A DNA stretch of 58,839 nt from an uncultured Clostridium sp. (GTDB taxonomy: Bacteria > Bacillota > Clostridia > TANB77 > CAG-508): contig CAMJYG010000005.1 in assembly GCA_946409935.1 (NCBI GenBank), positions 1-58,839 of the forward strand, in the 5' to 3' direction. Under the pieces are notes generated by a model. The model made no database searches. It was not told the DNA's origin and saw nothing but the letters and a program-made list of their open reading frames with translations. Every line of letters starts with the position of its first letter. Positions within the stretch are counted from its first letter, which is position 1. Shown piece after piece: positions 56,725 to 58,839 of the stretch. Position numbers and translations under genes: made by a program.

Positions 56725-57564
56725 TTAATCCCAAAATTCTAAAATACTTTTAAACTTGTATGCCATCAAAGAATTACCTTTTATTTTTTCTAATGTTTCT
56801 TTTAAATTATCTATCTTTTTAGTTTTTATACATATTTTTAAGCTTAATTTATATGTCTCTTCTGTCATTCCATATATACTTATTTCATCTTTCAAATACT
56901 GCATAGCTTTATCATATTCTTCTTTATCTAAAAAACAATTTATTAAAATATTATAATAAATTTCTTCACACTTTTCATCTATCATCAGTAAATATTTTAT
57001 AGATTGAATTAATTTATCTTTATATTTATCCTTTAGAGCCCCCTGAACTAAATTACACCTTAAATAATTATTAATACTATTTATATATTTTTTAAGATTT
57101 TCCGCCTTAGTCATATCAGTTTTTAATTCCATATGTACAAATAACTTTTCAAAATAATTTTGAATTTTCATTAAAGATACTGCTGCAATATGTGATATTT
57201 CCACATTTTTTGATTTTATTGCCATATGACAAATTTTACATTGTTCTTCTAATTTCAAGGATTTAGTATATAATACCATCTCACGTGCATTTTCATAATC
57301 TCCAATTGTTAGATTATCTATTAAACTACTTTGTATTTGTGTTAAATAATCTTTGTCTTTTTCTTTATTAGATTTCTCTTTTTGCTCATTTTTTTCATTA
57401 ACTTGTAATTTTTTTGTATTTTCAGATAAAACAACAGCTAAAAAGCCAAAAATTGGAACAAAAATAGAAAATATAAATTTTTCTAATTTGTTATTTTCTA
57501 TATGGCACATTTTAAAATAAATTAATACAATTATAAAATAAATGGTAATAAGCCTATATATCAT
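56725..57564 (-). CDS. pelE: PelE-like membrane protein with TPR-like repeats
   Basis: A 279-residue protein: two N-terminal membrane helices (about 1-16 and 28-46), a Lys/Glu linker and a C-terminal helical-hairpin domain of TPR type (DYENAREMVLYTKSL, EEYDKAMQYLKDEI). In pel loci PelE joins PelD, PelF and PelG in an inner-membrane complex. The identification rests on architecture and position between pelD and pelA. AGAAAGGAATGG precedes ATG; its leader contains the family E element. Confidence 0.7.
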   Translation of the reverse strand: MIYRLITIYFIIVLIYFKMCHIENNKLEKFIFSIFVPIFGFLAVVLSENTKKLQVNEKNEQKEKSNKEKDKDYLTQIQSSLIDNLTIGDYENAREMVLYTKSLKLEEQCKICHMAIKSKNVEISHIAAVSLMKIQNYFEKLFVHMELKTDMTKAENLKKYINSINNYLRCNLVQGALKDKYKDKLIQSIKYLLMIDEKCEEIYYNILINCFLDKEEYDKAMQYLKDEISIYGMTEETYKLSLKICIKTKKIDNLKETLEKIKGNSLMAYKFKSILEFWD

Positions 57565-57597
57565 TTTTATACCATTCCTTTCTAAGGCACAAATCTG

Positions 57598-57720
57598 GTT
57601 GGAAAAGAATTAAATTTTGACAAGGCATATTATATTTAAAAGGCAAGGGCGCATACTCTTTGTATGTAACCGCGTTTTAAATATAATATAACGCAGTCAA
57701 AATTCTAATTATTTTTCAAC
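57598..57720. repeat. Family E hairpin element, copy 2
   Basis: Starts GTTGGAAAAGAATTAAATTT and ends ATTATTTTTCAAC; the inner hairpin GCGCATAC...GTATGTAACCGCG is as in 9490-9614. It is placed inside the pel operon between pelD and pelE. Confidence 0.85.
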
Positions 57721-57742
57721 CTTTTCCCTTTCAAAATTCGAT

Positions 57743-58555
57743 TTATATCAAATATTTAATAAGTTCCGTTATCCCTATTAGTTGATTTCTATATTCTATA
57801 TTCATTTGTTCAAAATCACATTTCCATACCACTAATGCAAGTTTTTCTTTTTCACTTTTTGTTACTAGCGCAATATAAAATGGAAGAGGTTCTTTTAGTT
57901 CTTTATTAATCCATATCTTTTCTTTCTCAATTTCTTTTAATTTTGCATCATTTAAGAAATTATTAGATTTATTATTTAATTCTTCTACAGTAATTAGCTC
58001 ACAAGTACTATTTTTCAATTTTTTCTTTAATATAGAATTAATTTTTTTCATATCATTAGAGTTTTTATTCCACTCTTGTATAAATTTTGCAACTTGTATA
58101 TAACTGCTATCATGTACTATTAATATTTGATTTAATTCTTTTATTTCTTTTTCATATAATTCAATTTTGCTATTTGACTCTGCTTCTTTAGCTTTTTTTT
58201 GTGTAATTTCATTTTCTAAATTAGATAATTTAGCATTATTCTTATCTGTTTTTAAGCCAATTAAAATTGAAAATACTATGTAAATAACAATTGGAATCCA
58301 GTTATTGGTATTTAAAAATATAACACTAGTATCATTAACTTTTAGATACTCTTGAATTACATAAGATATACTTGCTAAAATTGCTGAAGCAATTCCATAT
58401 TTCATACCTAAATAATTGGAAATAATTAATATAAATATTATTCTTATATCTATTATTCCTAAATCTGGTATTCCAGATAAGAGATTTTTTAATAATTCTG
58501 TGCTTAAAAATAATATAACTAAATTAAATATATTTCTTAATATTTTATTTTTCAT
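57743..58555 (-). CDS. pelD: PelD-like membrane protein lacking the GGDEF/c-di-GMP-receptor domain
   Basis: 270 residues: about four transmembrane helices (1-105), a coiled coil (about 108-150) and a GAF-like domain (about 150-270) that ends the protein with ALVVWKCDFEQMNIEYRNQLIGITELIKYLI. PelD proteins normally continue into a degenerate GGDEF domain whose RxxD site binds c-di-GMP and switches synthesis on; none is present, and no open frame follows the stop. The PelD call comes from the first position in a pelDEAFG-ordered operon and topology. GAGGA precedes ATG. Confidence 0.7.
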   Translation of the reverse strand: MKNKILRNIFNLVILFLSTELLKNLLSGIPDLGIIDIRIIFILIISNYLGMKYGIASAILASISYVIQEYLKVNDTSVIFLNTNNWIPIVIYIVFSILIGLKTDKNNAKLSNLENEITQKKAKEAESNSKIELYEKEIKELNQILIVHDSSYIQVAKFIQEWNKNSNDMKKINSILKKKLKNSTCELITVEELNNKSNNFLNDAKLKEIEKEKIWINKELKEPLPFYIALVTKSEKEKLALVVWKCDFEQMNIEYRNQLIGITELIKYLI

Positions 58556-58642
58556 TTTATCAAATCCTCGTTCAGTTTTTATGTTTACTTCTTTGTGAAT
58601 AATATTATTATATATCCTTTTTTTAATATTTGCAATACAAAT

Positions 58643-58690
58643 ATTAAAAAGGAAATCGAATTTTATTTTCCAATTTCCTTTTTAATATTT
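58643..58690. terminator. Terminator hairpins before the pel operon
   Basis: ATTAAAAAGGAAAT pairs with ATTTCCTTTTTAAT and is followed by T-rich sequence; a second hairpin TAATATTTG...CAAATATTA overlaps its left arm (58626-58650), an arrangement that could switch between alternative folds. Confidence 0.65.
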
Positions 58691-58732
58691 TTATTATTTA
58701 ATATTTGATTTCTTATTCAAATTAACAACTAA

Positions 58733-58839
58733 TTATAATACAAACTTCTTAATTAGTACAACTCCACCTGCTACTGTTGCTAATACTACAAATCCTAATG
58801 TGAAGTATATTCTTACTTGTCCTGTTGTTATTGATAACA
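58733..58839 (-). CDS. C-terminus of a probable cell-surface protein (partial)
   Basis: The last 34 codons of a gene that continues beyond the window: GQVRIYFTLGFVVLATVAGG, then VVLIKKFVL and stop. A hydrophobic helix followed by a basic tail is typical of sortase-dependent or otherwise membrane-anchored surface proteins; the LPxTG-type motif would lie outside. It is on the same strand as the pel operon and ends before a terminator. Confidence 0.6.
   Translation of the reverse strand, partial: LSITTGQVRIYFTLGFVVLATVAGGVVLIKKFVL

Overview
This 58.8 kb window is very AT-rich chromosomal DNA from an endospore-forming Clostridia-type Firmicute. Spo0A, a SpoIVFA/SpoIVFB pair, a SpoVD-type PBP with two PASTA domains, a PdaB-like deacetylase and a sortase support this, and the style resembles uncultured gut Clostridia (inference). 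Most genes lie on the minus strand. I saw no rRNA, tRNA, CRISPR array, transposase or recombinase gene.

Layout. 0.2-4.5 kb: XRE regulator, a frameshifted M15 peptidase with a PG-binding domain, a membrane-anchored lipase, a sortase. 4.8-12.8 kb: housekeeping genes (rsmA, spoVD-like, ispH, ispG, WalR-like regulator, rluB family). 12.8-16.6, 32.2-34 and 35.9-43.4 kb: a dispersed family of AAA-ATPase/PD-(D/E)XK genes alternating with large prepilin-like surface proteins. 16.6-21.9 kb: rluD, a GT-C-like membrane protein, an SSB-like protein, a PdaB-like deacetylase. 22.1-31 kb: a six-gene minus-strand operon (BtaA-like DUF3419, lipid-kinase-like, GNAT, OleC-like AMP ligase, UbiA, PEP-synthase-like) that looks like an undescribed lipid or isoprenoid pathway. 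43.5-49 kb: SpoIVFB, SpoIVFA, Spo0A, YigZ and an HI0933-type flavoprotein. 49.3-58.6 kb: a Gram-positive Pel-type exopolysaccharide operon (PelD, PelE, deacetylase-only PelA, PelF, PelG fused to a DUF4832-type hydrolase-like domain), followed by an aluminium-resistance/methionine-gamma-lyase-family enzyme. The 3' end of a probable cell-surface protein enters at the right edge.

Two patterns stand out. (1) Three prepilin-like genes are each preceded by about 150 bp flanked by 26-27 bp inverted repeats. The repeats are nearly identical even where the enclosed DNA has diverged. Inside is a sigma-A-like promoter that points away from the gene and into an intrinsic terminator. This is the architecture of an invertible, phase-variable promoter in the OFF state; a fourth, solo copy of the site lies at 32.2 kb. 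(2) Three genes (M15 peptidase, PEP-synthase-like, SpoIVFA) are broken by the same lesion: one extra C directly before a conserved Gly codon (GGN), which creates an in-frame CGG. By manual scan I found no other in-frame CGG in the window, which suggests +1 recoding at a hungry CGG codon or a very systematic error.

The intergenic spaces also carry several families of 70-270 bp noncoding elements with terminal inverted repeats and internal hairpins. Some supply stop codons to neighbouring genes.
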